DNA of 57,750 nucleotides, from NCBI GenBank assembly GCA_014379905.1, contig JACMKX010000001.1, positions 1 through 57,750 of the forward strand, given 5' to 3'. The stretch's first letter is position 1. Every line of letters starts with the position of its first letter. Below are positions 7,989 through 15,657 of the stretch, piece by piece. The notes below the pieces were generated by a model, which was given only the letters and a program-made list of their open reading frames with translations, was not told the origin of the DNA and searched no databases. The translations under genes were made by a program, and so were the position numbers. The stretch comes from Ferruginibacter sp. (GTDB lineage Bacteria; Bacteroidota; Bacteroidia; Chitinophagales; Chitinophagaceae).

Positions 7989-8513
7989 ATGAGTGATCAA
8001 AACACTACTGCCGATTCATTGAATATAAATGAATTTGACAAACCTAAACTACCTACCGGTTTAAACATTTTAACCATTTTAACCTTTATTGGTTGTGCCT
8101 TACAATTAGTGGGCGTTTTGTTTAGTTTCTTTGGTGCCAAAAAGAATTTTGATGAAAGAGATAAAATGCTCTCACAAATATCTTCCGGCGAAATGCCGGC
8201 ATGGGCAAAATCTATGATGCCTGATCCTGCCCACTATGAAGAGATGGTTACCAAAACTTACGAAAATAGATTACCACTTCTCTTGCTTGGCCTCATTGCT
8301 GTAGGCTTATGTTTTTATGGAGCTTTACAAATGAGAAAACTAAAGAAACAGGGATTTATGCTGTATATAGTTGGACAAATTTTACCATTCATTACCCAGG
8401 CCCTGTTTATTGGTATGTTTGTTTTTGCCGGAGTTGGTTTTGGTATCGGAATCGGCCTCACTTTATTATTTATACTGCTCTACGTAACCCAGCGCAAGCA
8501 TCTTATTTACTAA
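7989..8513 (+). CDS. Conserved hypothetical membrane protein (four TM segments)
   Basis: 174 residues. A polar N-terminus (about 25 residues) precedes a first membrane span (LTILTFIGCALQLVGVLFSF). A soluble loop of about 45 residues follows, then three closely spaced spans from about residue 95 to 165 (LPLLLLGLIAVGLCFYGAL; MLYIVGQILPFITQALFIGM; a Gly-rich GVGFGIGIGLTLLFILL). I recognise the general type from Bacteroidota genomes but not a named function. It is followed by a strong bidirectional terminator shared with the convergent methyltransferase gene. Confidence 0.75.
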   Translation: MSDQNTTADSLNINEFDKPKLPTGLNILTILTFIGCALQLVGVLFSFFGAKKNFDERDKMLSQISSGEMPAWAKSMMPDPAHYEEMVTKTYENRLPLLLLGLIAVGLCFYGALQMRKLKKQGFMLYIVGQILPFITQALFIGMFVFAGVGFGIGIGLTLLFILLYVTQRKHLIY

Positions 8514-8529
8514 ATAAAAATTTATAATT

Positions 8530-8558
8530 AAAAGCCATTGCACAAAGCGGTGGCTTTT
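8530..8558. terminator. Bidirectional Rho-independent terminator
   Basis: AAAAGCCATTGC (8530-8541), loop ACAAA, GCGGTGGCTTTT (8547-8558): a 12-bp stem with two G-U pairs, flanked by A-runs on one side and T-runs on the other. It serves the membrane protein gene (+). On the minus strand it overlaps the stop codon of the methyltransferase gene. Confidence 0.8.
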
Positions 8559-9180
8559 AATTTTTACGGAAAAGTAAGGTAAGAATGCGGGGCAGTTGCT
8601 TGTTGTCATTATCAAACCACTCATTTAGATTGATTAAGGAAAATCCATTGGCGGCGGCCAATGATGTGAACTCAGAAGTATGGTGCGTATAACAATCCAA
8701 TACCAAGGTCTCCTGCTCTTTATCAAAACGTGCTTTGCTGCCGGCGTACTGCTTGAACGGATGTAATTCTCCAATATAAAAATGGCCACCTTTATTTAAA
8801 GCCGCAAATGCTTTTTCGAAAACCGGGTTTAAATGTTCAATATGTTCCAATACGAGGCTGCAGGTAACGAGGTCAGCGGGCTGTTTTACAAAACTCCATT
8901 CTTCATTGATATCTGCCTGTATAAAATCTACTTTATTATTATTCACCCGCTCTTTTGCTTTGGCCATCATGCTTTCAGAAAAGTCAACGGCGGTTATTGC
9001 AGCAGCCTTTTGTAATAACCATTCAGTGTTTTTACCTGTACCACAACCTAATTCCAGCACGGTAGAATAATGAATATCCCGTAATACATCTTTTTTGGCC
9101 TTTAATTCTACGTCACGGGTTTTATTGGCAACCTCATTATAGGTGAGTGCCCATTGGTTGTATGCCTGTTGATTGTTCAT
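8557..9180 (-). CDS. Class I SAM-dependent methyltransferase
   Basis: 207 residues. SAM-binding motif I is VLELGCGTGKNTEWL (residues about 40-54), followed by ITAVDFSESMMAKAKERV, the acidic IQADINEEW, and LVTCSLVLEHIEHL. The C-terminal part (FYIGELHPFKQYAG, HHTSEFTSLAAANGF) is that of the ubiquinone/menaquinone or small-molecule methyltransferase type. The substrate cannot be told from sequence. It lies between the convergent membrane-protein gene and, 135 bp upstream on the same strand, plsX. Nothing suggests a functional link to plsX. Confidence 0.87.
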   Translation of the reverse strand: MNNQQAYNQWALTYNEVANKTRDVELKAKKDVLRDIHYSTVLELGCGTGKNTEWLLQKAAAITAVDFSESMMAKAKERVNNNKVDFIQADINEEWSFVKQPADLVTCSLVLEHIEHLNPVFEKAFAALNKGGHFYIGELHPFKQYAGSKARFDKEQETLVLDCYTHHTSEFTSLAAANGFSLINLNEWFDNDNKQLPRILTLLFRKN

Positions 9181-9315
9181 TGTTAAAAGTTTTCCCGAAA
9201 TTATTATTGTAATAGGGAGGCTGCAAAAAAATCTGTGCCAGGTGCAGGATCGGGAGGTTGAGCATACCGTGAAAGAACCCCGGAATGCAGCAGCAGGCAG
9301 TTAAAATAAAGGTTA

Positions 9316-10269
9316 TTATATTTCCTGTGCAGAAAATTTTTCTTTGATCTTGCCGGTAAGATCTGTTTCCATCATACGGCAGGCAATATGGATCATGTTT
9401 TTAAAGGCAGTGGAATGAGAGATACCATGACCAATAATAACAGGTTTGGCAACGCCTAACACCGGTACGCCGCCATAAGATTCAAAATTGAAGCGATCAA
9501 AATGTTCATCCTTAATATTTCTGCGCTGGGTAATGTCGTAGATGCTCTCCGCCATTTTCAAAACTACATTGCCTGTAAAACCTTCGCAAACCATTACATC
9601 TGTTTTATCCAATAATATATCACGCCCTTCAATATTGCCAACAAAATTAATGTGGCTGTTCTCTTTTAAAAAAGGATAGGCAGCCTGTGCCAGTAAATTG
9701 CCTTTCCCTTCTTCTTCGCCCAGGTTTACCAAACCTACTTTTGGCCTGGGGATCTTTAAAATATGCTCCGCATACAGAGCGCCAAGTATAGCAAATTGGT
9801 TCAGGTTTTCCGGTTTGCAGTCTGCATTTAAACCAACATCCAATAACAATCCCAATGACCCATTTTCTCTTGGCATGTATGCGCCGATGGTAGGGCGTAG
9901 TACCCCTTCAATGGCTTTGATGCTAAACAAGGCCCCTACCATCATAGCTCCGGTATTGCCTGCGCTTATAAAAGCATCTGTTTTACCGCCAGCCAATAAA
10001 TGAAAACCGATGGCGATAGAAGATTGCTGTTTTTCCTTTAATGCTTTGGTAGGATGTTCATGCATTTCAATAACTTCCGGCGCATGTACAATGCTGTATT
10101 TTTCAACGGGAATATTACCGATGTCAGCTATTGATTTAATTTTTTCTTCATCGCCAATTAAAATAAGATGAACATCATTTTTATTTTCTTTAAAAAATGC
10201 ATCCACACCTTTTACTGCTTCCAGTGGAGCAAAATCGCCGCCCATCATGTCCAGCCCTATTTTAATCAT
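9316..10269 (-). CDS. plsX: Phosphate acyltransferase PlsX
   Basis: 317 residues, the normal size. PlsX converts acyl-ACP and phosphate to acyl-phosphate, the acyl donor for the first step of phospholipid synthesis. The start IGLDMMGGDFAPLEAVKG is diagnostic. SAGNTGAMM, EEGKGN and CEGFTGNVVLKMAES are the expected conserved blocks. It is the last gene of the DUF177-rpmF-plsX operon, 91 bp after rpmF. The condensing enzyme fabH that often follows plsX is not next here: after 135 bp comes a methyltransferase gene. Confidence 0.96.
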   Translation of the reverse strand: MIKIGLDMMGGDFAPLEAVKGVDAFFKENKNDVHLILIGDEEKIKSIADIGNIPVEKYSIVHAPEVIEMHEHPTKALKEKQQSSIAIGFHLLAGGKTDAFISAGNTGAMMVGALFSIKAIEGVLRPTIGAYMPRENGSLGLLLDVGLNADCKPENLNQFAILGALYAEHILKIPRPKVGLVNLGEEEGKGNLLAQAAYPFLKENSHINFVGNIEGRDILLDKTDVMVCEGFTGNVVLKMAESIYDITQRRNIKDEHFDRFNFESYGGVPVLGVAKPVIIGHGISHSTAFKNMIHIACRMMETDLTGKIKEKFSAQEI

Positions 10270-10360
10270 AACGGATAATTATAAAATTAAAAATTCCAAA
10301 ATCAGGATTGAAGTTACTCAATCTTGACCCTGGAATCAATTTCTTATGTGCAAAAAATAA

Positions 10361-10555
10361 TTAAGCTTTCAACGGAGCTTTCTCTGCTACCAGTTTGCCT
10401 TTGTAGAACAGCTTTCCTTCGCTCACATGTGCACGATGACGCACATGCATTAAGCCTGTTGTAGCATCTGTGCTTAAAGTTGTCTCCTGTGCTTTGTAAT
10501 GTGTTCTTCTTTTTGCACTGCGTTGCTGACTATGACGCCTTTTTGGATTTGGCAT
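10361..10555 (-). CDS. rpmF: 50S ribosomal protein L32 (zinc-ribbon-less form)
   Basis: 64 residues. The start MPNPKRRHSQQRSAKRRTHY is the hallmark of L32. Many L32 proteins carry four Cys that bind zinc. This one has none (the region reads ATTGLMHVRHRAHV), so it is a zinc-independent form. It sits between DUF177 and plsX, the classical arrangement linking ribosome and lipid synthesis genes. Confidence 0.96.
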   Translation of the reverse strand: MPNPKRRHSQQRSAKRRTHYKAQETTLSTDATTGLMHVRHRAHVSEGKLFYKGKLVAEKAPLKA

Positions 10556-10603
10556 GACTTTTTTATTTTTTTAATTTACTATAAATATTTATTCCCTGCG
10601 TTA

Positions 10604-11152
10604 TCAGTTCTTTTTAAATTGATCCAGCCCTTTCCAGAGCGTATTGGAGCTATTGTCGTTTTGGATTGTTCTTTCCTCCATCTCTCTCAATTTAGCCAGC
10701 ACTTCCTTATTACACTTTGATTCACCCGCCTCATCTTCGCCACAACTTTTTTGCATCGGTACGCTCAACATGGAAAATTCGTACAACCAGTCGCTTACAT
10801 CCAAATGGCTTTCATTCCTGGAGATATACTGCACATCAGGGTCTTCTTCCTGCTCATTCATTACTTCCGGATCATCCACCAGCTTTACCAGCATTTTGAA
10901 TTCATCCCAAAGGTCTATCTGCAAAGGGTTTCCACAACGGTCACATGTTACACCTGCCTTTCCATCTATTTCAAATTTAAGGCGCATAAAGCCGGTGTTT
11001 TTTTCCAAAGTGAGCTTTACATTTGCAGTTGCATTTGTAAAATCTTCCGCACCTTTTTCTATAAAGAACTTATCGTTTAACCCATAACTAAACTCATGTG
11101 CCCCGGGCTTTAATCCCACAAATGCTATCTCAAATGCCCGTCTGTTAGCCAT
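10604..11152 (-). CDS. DUF177 / YceD family protein (23S rRNA accumulation protein)
   Basis: 182 residues from the ATG at 11152. A longer frame starts with TTG at 11176, but that codon lies inside the TACCTTTG promoter box, so it cannot be the start if that promoter is used. The family is linked to 23S rRNA or large-subunit maturation in Escherichia coli. Visible are NRRAFEIAFVGLKPGAHEF at the start, CDRCGNPL in the middle and a second Cys pair (CGEDEAGESKC) that together may bind zinc. First gene of the operon with rpmF (48 bp later) and plsX. It is divergent from the DUF3810 gene. Confidence 0.9.
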   Translation of the reverse strand: MANRRAFEIAFVGLKPGAHEFSYGLNDKFFIEKGAEDFTNATANVKLTLEKNTGFMRLKFEIDGKAGVTCDRCGNPLQIDLWDEFKMLVKLVDDPEVMNEQEEDPDVQYISRNESHLDVSDWLYEFSMLSVPMQKSCGEDEAGESKCNKEVLAKLREMEERTIQNDNSSNTLWKGLDQFKKN

Positions 11153-11173
11153 TGCGTTCAGTTTAAAGGACGG

Positions 11174-11181
11174 CAAAGGTA
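11174..11181 (-). promoter_or_regulatory. TACCTTTG promoter box of the DUF177-rpmF-plsX operon
   Basis: An exact TAnnTTTG on the minus strand, 21 bp before the ATG at 11152. It decides the start, because the alternative TTG start at 11176 falls inside the box. Confidence 0.6.
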
Positions 11182-11269
11182 AGGCAAAATAATTACTTGT
11201 AGCGCATGATTTTGCAGTTTTTATAGTCAGCCTGGCTTTAAACAGCCGCTATTTTGTAATTTTAAGGCA

Positions 11270-12358
11270 ATGAAATACTCCAGGAGAGGCATTTTGCTTG
11301 CTATAGTATTAGTTATTTGTTTAATAATTAAGATTTACAGTTCGTCTGAGGCAAGGGTGGAAAACGGTTATGCAAACGGTTTTTTCCCTTTGTTTGGTAA
11401 AGGAATGCGTTATTTATTTGGCAGTATCCCTTTCAGCGTAGGAGACCTTATTTATACTTTTGTGATTGGTTTTCTTGCCTGGAAACTGGCCAGGTTCTTC
11501 CGGTTCGTATACCGCAAACCCAAAAGATCAGCCTATTTGCAGCGTTTTAAAAAGCTTGGATACAGCATACTATTAACGCCCGGCATCATTTATATTGTTT
11601 TCAACCTGTTTTGGGGCATAAATTATAACAGGAAAGGAATTGCCTGGCAACTTGGTTTGCCCGGGCAAAAATATACTACTGCCGAACTGAGGGAAATGAA
11701 TTGCCTGCTCCTCGAAAAAGTAAACAGCAGTAAGCGTACACTGGTAAAACAACCAATTGTTTATCCGACCAATAAACAATTATTTGAAAAAGTTGAGCTG
11801 GCTTATCAAAAACTGACAGCAGAATATCCATTTTTATCTTACCAGCCTTCGTCCATTAAAACTTCTATGTGGGGCTGGTTTGGAAATTATGCCGGTTTTA
11901 CAGGGTATTACAATCCTTTAACCGGCGAAGCACAATTAAATACTACTATTCCTAAATTTTTACAACCTTTTACCGCCTGTCATGAAGTAGCGCACCAGGT
12001 AGGGTACGCCAAAGAAATGGAAGCAAATTTTGTAGGATACCTGGCAGCGAAGGCCTCACCCGATACTTTGCTACATTATTCAGTATACCTTGATTTGTTT
12101 ATGTATGCCAACAGGAACCTGTTCATAAACGATTCTTTGTCTGCAAGAATTTATGCAAAAGAACTAGATAGCGCTGTAAAAAAAGATATCCTTGAATGGC
12201 GAAAATTCAACCTTCAACACCAGGGAAAATTAGAACCCCTGGTAAGATGGGCTTATGGAAAATATTTACAAAGCAACCAGCAACCCAATGGTATCAGTAG
12301 TTATGATGAGGTAACAGGATTTTTGATTGCTTATTATAAAAAATTTAAGAAGATTTAA
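11270..12358 (+). CDS. DUF3810 family membrane protein with HExxH motif
   Basis: 362 residues. Three membrane spans lie at about 8-23, 55-70 and 95-112. A large extracytoplasmic domain follows, with the zinc-protease-like signature TACHEVAHQVGYAKEMEANF (residues about 238-257), in which His, Glu, His and the downstream Glu are all present. The block SMWGWFGNYAGFTGYYNPLTG is typical of DUF3810. The family is frequent in Bacteroidota and Firmicutes, and its substrate is unknown. It is divergent from the DUF177 operon and convergent with dcd. A membrane-bound metalloprotease is the likely function, by motif only. Confidence 0.87.
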   Translation: MKYSRRGILLAIVLVICLIIKIYSSSEARVENGYANGFFPLFGKGMRYLFGSIPFSVGDLIYTFVIGFLAWKLARFFRFVYRKPKRSAYLQRFKKLGYSILLTPGIIYIVFNLFWGINYNRKGIAWQLGLPGQKYTTAELREMNCLLLEKVNSSKRTLVKQPIVYPTNKQLFEKVELAYQKLTAEYPFLSYQPSSIKTSMWGWFGNYAGFTGYYNPLTGEAQLNTTIPKFLQPFTACHEVAHQVGYAKEMEANFVGYLAAKASPDTLLHYSVYLDLFMYANRNLFINDSLSARIYAKELDSAVKKDILEWRKFNLQHQGKLEPLVRWAYGKYLQSNQQPNGISSYDEVTGFLIAYYKKFKKI

Positions 12359-12373
12359 GGCAGCATTTTTATA

Positions 12374-12406
12374 ACACGAATTTTAGACACGAATTTCACG
12401 AATTGG
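12374..12406. repeat. CACGAATT-family intergenic repeat
   Basis: Three ACACGAATT/TCACGAATT units in about 33 bp, in the 113-bp gap between the DUF3810 gene and dcd. Related copies lie at 13053-13081 and 36596-36635. The rest of the gap is pyrimidine-rich, with no gene. Confidence 0.6.
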
Positions 12407-12471
12407 TGATGGATCATAGTTTGTAGCCACGACCCTCCCTTTCTTATTCCTTATTTCTTATTCTTTATTTT

Positions 12472-13008
12472 TTAAAACTGGTTCTTCCACATCATACTCT
12501 CCACCGGCTTATTAGGCTGCCCACTGTATTTTGCATTTTTCTTTTGGTTGTATTTTACTTCGATCTCTCCTTCCACCGGGAAATAAATTAACTGGCCAAT
12601 TGGCATGCCTTTGTAAACACGTACCGGCTGTTTTACAGAAATTTCCAGGGTCCAGTTACCACAAAAACCAACATCTCCTTTACCTGCAGTGGCATGGATA
12701 TCAATTCCCAAACGGCCTGTGGAGGATTTACCCTCCAGGAAAGGTACATGGGCATGCGTTTCTGTGTATTCTTCTGTTACACCCAAATAAAACATATGAG
12801 GCAGTAAAAGAATGCCTTCATCCGGTATATCAAAATGTTTGATGGTATTGTGTTTTTTTGCATCCAGTTCTGCATGTTCGTAAGTGGCTAAATGGGCACC
12901 GAGGTGTACATCGTAACTGTTACTACCCAGGCATTCCCTGTCGTATGGAACTATTTTGATCGTTCCTTTATTTATTTCTTCCAATATGCGCAAATCACTC
13001 AGGATCAT
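12472..13008 (-). CDS. dcd: dCTP deaminase
   Basis: 178 residues. It deaminates dCTP to dUTP in pyrimidine deoxynucleotide synthesis. Clear motifs are ECLGSNSYDVHLG at residues 25-37, FLEGKSSTGRLGIDIHATAG (the substrate-binding Ser-Ser and Arg) and GNWTLEISVKQPV, whose Glu is the catalytic base in the family. The C-terminus is longer than in E. coli, as is usual for Bacteroidota. It lies between two copies of the CACGAATT repeat. No dUTPase gene is adjacent. Confidence 0.95.
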   Translation of the reverse strand: MILSDLRILEEINKGTIKIVPYDRECLGSNSYDVHLGAHLATYEHAELDAKKHNTIKHFDIPDEGILLLPHMFYLGVTEEYTETHAHVPFLEGKSSTGRLGIDIHATAGKGDVGFCGNWTLEISVKQPVRVYKGMPIGQLIYFPVEGEIEVKYNQKKNAKYSGQPNKPVESMMWKNQF

Positions 13009-13052
13009 CTTTGTTGGTTATTTCGTTATTTTGTAAAAGTAATATTTTTAAA

Positions 13053-13081
13053 TTACACGAATTTTCCGAGTTACCCGAATT
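13053..13081. repeat. CACGAATT-family intergenic repeat, second copy
   Basis: TTACACGAATTTTCC followed by GAGTTACCCGAATT, in the upstream region of dcd. It has the same orientation as the copy at 12374-12406 on the other side of dcd. Confidence 0.5.
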
Positions 13082-13164
13082 ATGTAACTTACGTGTTAGT
13101 TTGTTTTTTCCGGTTGTTGATTTTTTATATTTATTGAAATAAATCTCCAAATTTTTAAATCACC

Positions 13165-13788
13165 ATGCCGCTGGTTTATCAACAAAATATCAACGCACAT
13201 ACCCGCCTGGGCGTTTGGCATATTGCAGAGGACGAAAATTATTTTTTAGAAAGGGTTCCCTTACACAACGAAATTACGCATCCTCACAAACGCCTGCAAC
13301 ACCTGGCCGGCCGGTTGTTGCTGAGCGAATTATATGAAGATTTCCCCATACGGCTTATCCGCATCGCAGACACACGTAAACCCTATTTGCCAGGCGAGGC
13401 TTTTCATTTTTCCATATCGCACTGTGGTGATTATGCTGCTGCCATCGTAAGTAAAGTAAACAGGGTAGGGGTAGATATTGAAATCCCGCAGGAAAAAATT
13501 GAAAGAATAAAACACAAGTTTTTAGAAGAGAGCGAGCAACAGTTATTGAATGCATTGCAAACCGAACCCCTTAAAGCTTTAACGATGGCCTGGAGTGTAA
13601 AGGAATCTATGTTTAAATGGTATGCTGCGGGCAAGGTTGATTTCCGGGAACATATGCAGATCAATGAATGCCGGTTAACTGACAACCAGTTCTCTGCTTC
13701 CTGTACTTTTAGTAAAGGGGAATCCATTATCTTAAAAGTGAATGGCATTTTTTTTAATGAAAATTGTCTTACCTGGCTTTGTACTTAA
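13165..13788 (+). CDS. 4'-phosphopantetheinyl transferase superfamily protein
   Basis: 207 residues, Sfp/HetI-like. It transfers the phosphopantetheine arm of CoA to carrier proteins. The signature appears as HFSISHCGDYAAAI (residues about 86-99), VGVDIEIPQEKIERI with the Mg-binding Asp-x-Glu, and WSVKESMFKWYAAGKVDF with the Lys-Glu pair. The holo-ACP synthase of fatty-acid synthesis is a different (AcpS) family, so this one may serve ACP or a secondary pathway. Its stop codon overlaps that of the convergent DUF2130 gene within a TTAA sequence. Confidence 0.9.
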   Translation: MPLVYQQNINAHTRLGVWHIAEDENYFLERVPLHNEITHPHKRLQHLAGRLLLSELYEDFPIRLIRIADTRKPYLPGEAFHFSISHCGDYAAAIVSKVNRVGVDIEIPQEKIERIKHKFLEESEQQLLNALQTEPLKALTMAWSVKESMFKWYAAGKVDFREHMQINECRLTDNQFSASCTFSKGESIILKVNGIFFNENCLTWLCT

Positions 13789-14987
13789 TATTCTATTTCA
13801 TTAATCATGTCGCCACCATCCAGTAAAGGAATATCTCCTACAGATGCACCGGCAATTCCTTTTACTGATCCATACAACCCGCTTGTATTGATTAACACTT
13901 TTTCGAGTTGCTTTTCTCTTTCCTTCCACATTTTTTCCATTTGCATCCGTTCTTTGGTGATGCTGTTCCTCATGGCAATAAATCCTTCTGCTATCGCTTC
14001 TACCTGTCCTTTGAATTCTACGCCTGTTAAATAATTATATAATAACTGCATTTTGTCGCCTTTATTTTCTTCGCTTCGTTGTATCTCATACACTTTTAAA
14101 ACACTGTTGCGGAGAATGGTTGCTACGCTGGCCACTTCGAAAAAATTACAGATCCATATGCCATCCTTTTCGCCAAAGCGTTCCATGTCTTTTGGAAAAG
14201 TTTGTGTAACCAAAATAGCCACATCGGCACCACGGCTGCGCATATCTGTTTTTAATTTGTCTATCCAGTTGCTGCTCCAGCCTTTGGTACGCTTGCTTTC
14301 ATAAATGATTTTTCCGCATTCTTTGCCGGAAGCATTGCGCACGGTTTGAATACAGTCAGCACCTTCTACACCTTTACCTACTTCGTCGATCACATCAAAA
14401 GGAAAGTTTTCTTTTAACATAGATTCCAGCAACAACTCCTGTGCTTCGCCCTGGCGTTGCATGGAACTTTGTTCTGCCCTGCGACGCATTTCTTCAGCCA
14501 GTTTTTTTTGCTCCTCCAGTTGCACTTCTTTCTCTTTTAATTTAAGCAACAATTCATTTTCTTTCAAGGCTGATTTTTCAGACTCCTGTTTTTGGATCTG
14601 TTCAGACAACTGGCTTCTTTCTTGCTGCAATTTTTTCTGCAGGGTTATTTCCATTTCTGCTTCGCGGTTTTTTAATTGTTGTTCTTTTTGCAGAAACTCC
14701 AGTTCCTTTTTCCTGCCTTCTTTTAATTTTTCTTCATTATCGCTGTTGGAAGATTTTAGTATTTGCAACTGGTTCTCAAAATCTGCTGTAATAGACTTAC
14801 GCATGGTTTCTTCCATGGCAGTTTTGTATTGAATTTTTTCTTTCTCGAGTTTTTGCGCAAATTCTTCGTCTTTTTTTTCCTGCCACTCCCGCATTTGGTG
14901 ACGAAGTTTATTTTGCACTTCTTCTCTTATTGCTTCATTGGGTTCGAATTGGTGGCCACAGTTGGGGCACTTAATTTCACTAGCCAT
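13785..14987 (-). CDS. DUF2130 coiled-coil nuclease-like protein
   Basis: 400 residues. An N-terminal CPNCGHQF zinc-knuckle-like start (residues 7-14) is followed by about 170 residues of charged coiled coil (Glu/Lys/Gln-rich, many ELLLKLKEKEVQLEE-like heptads). The C-terminal DUF2130 domain follows: ENFPFDVIDEVGKGVEGADC, then IIYESKRTKGWSSNWIDKL, GADVAILVTQTFPKDM and FGEKDGIWICNF. The Asp...Glu-x-Lys arrangement resembles the PD-(D/E)xK nuclease fold, which I infer rather than know for this protein. The cellular role is unknown. Single gene, convergent with the phosphopantetheinyl transferase. Confidence 0.88.
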   Translation of the reverse strand: MASEIKCPNCGHQFEPNEAIREEVQNKLRHQMREWQEKKDEEFAQKLEKEKIQYKTAMEETMRKSITADFENQLQILKSSNSDNEEKLKEGRKKELEFLQKEQQLKNREAEMEITLQKKLQQERSQLSEQIQKQESEKSALKENELLLKLKEKEVQLEEQKKLAEEMRRRAEQSSMQRQGEAQELLLESMLKENFPFDVIDEVGKGVEGADCIQTVRNASGKECGKIIYESKRTKGWSSNWIDKLKTDMRSRGADVAILVTQTFPKDMERFGEKDGIWICNFFEVASVATILRNSVLKVYEIQRSEENKGDKMQLLYNYLTGVEFKGQVEAIAEGFIAMRNSITKERMQMEKMWKEREKQLEKVLINTSGLYGSVKGIAGASVGDIPLLDGGDMINEIEY

Positions 14988-15078
14988 CTGCTCGTATTTT
15001 TTACAAGTTAAAGAAAAACAATAAAGGTTTGGGGATGAAGTATGCGAATAAGAAAAGCGAGATGTGTCGCTTAAATTG

Positions 15079-15164
15079 TGCCCCGGAACGGAATTGAACC
15101 GTTACTGGCATTGCTGCCAACAGGATTTTAAGTCCTGCGTGTCTACCAATTCCACCACCGGGGC
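15079..15164 (-). tRNA. tRNA-Leu (anticodon UAA)
   Basis: 86 nt with a 7-bp acceptor GCCCCGG/CCGGGGC, discriminator A, a long variable arm as expected of a class II tRNA, a T-loop GGTTCAATTCC, and an anticodon stem CAGGA/TCCTG around loop CTTAAAA, giving TAA. No CCA is encoded. It lies downstream of tRNA-Gly on the same strand but after a strong terminator. Confidence 0.97.
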
Positions 15165-15192
15165 GACACTATTTTAAAATACCGAAAAAAAA

Positions 15193-15213
15193 TCCCCCGA
15201 TTTTTTCGGGGGA
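15193..15213 (-). terminator. Rho-independent terminator after tRNA-Gly
   Basis: On the minus strand: CCCCCGA, AAAAA loop, TCGGGGG, then a run of eight T. It lies between tRNA-Gly and tRNA-Leu. Complete termination here would require a separate promoter for tRNA-Leu, but I see no clear TAnnTTTG box in front of it. Confidence 0.85.
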
Positions 15214-15223
15214 CAATTTTTTG

Positions 15224-15296
<73 letters not shown>

Positions 15297-15354
15297 TTGA
15301 AAAAAAAGAACTTATGCTTCCTAAATCAACGATAAACTGTTTTTTTTAGGACTG

Positions 15355-15385
15355 CAAAAATAAGGTTTGTATGCTAACTACAAAA
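15355..15385 (-). promoter_or_regulatory. Promoter of tRNA-Gly (TTTG N18 TATTTTTG)
   Basis: On the minus strand a TTTTG element (15381-15385) is followed after 18 bp by TATTTTTG (15355-15362). This is the closest match in the window to the Bacteroidota TTTG-N19-TAnnTTTG consensus. It lies about 60 bp before the tRNA-Gly 5' end. Confidence 0.6.
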
Positions 15386-15407
15386 TTTAATTTGCAGCTT
15401 TTTGTAA

Positions 15408-15611
15408 TTATTTGTACTTGGGATTGTATAATGTGTTTTCAGGAACATTTACTTCGGGTTTTCCTTTATACCTGTGCGTATATAAATTGTAACATCCTCC
15501 CAATACCAAAGCCAGTACTAAAAATACCTGGCAAAACCAGATGAAACGTGAAGAGGAGACCCAGTTATGAGAAAAATCCTTATGCGTATTATCTATGATT
15601 TCCTGTTCCAT
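15408..15611 (-). CDS. Small single-span membrane protein
   Basis: 67 residues: a polar N-terminus of about 23 residues, one membrane span (FIWFCQVFLVLALVLGGCYNL) and a basic/polar C-terminus (THRYKGKPEVNVPE). It follows the glycosyltransferase gene after 46 bp on the same strand, so the two may be co-transcribed. I do not recognise a family. Confidence 0.6.
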   Translation of the reverse strand: MEQEIIDNTHKDFSHNWVSSSRFIWFCQVFLVLALVLGGCYNLYTHRYKGKPEVNVPENTLYNPKYK

Positions 15612-15657
15612 TTGTTTAATTTATGCTGCAAAAATAAGGGCTTCTTTCAAAAAACAA

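Noticed and set aside
11153..11176. TTG start for the DUF177 protein
   Set aside because: The TTG lies inside the TACCTTTG box. The ATG at 11152 begins the conserved NRRAFEI segment.
13785..13788. Overlapping stop codons of the phosphopantetheinyl transferase and DUF2130 genes
   Set aside because: The TTAA sequence supplies both convergent stops. Real, but common in compact genomes and of no clear function.
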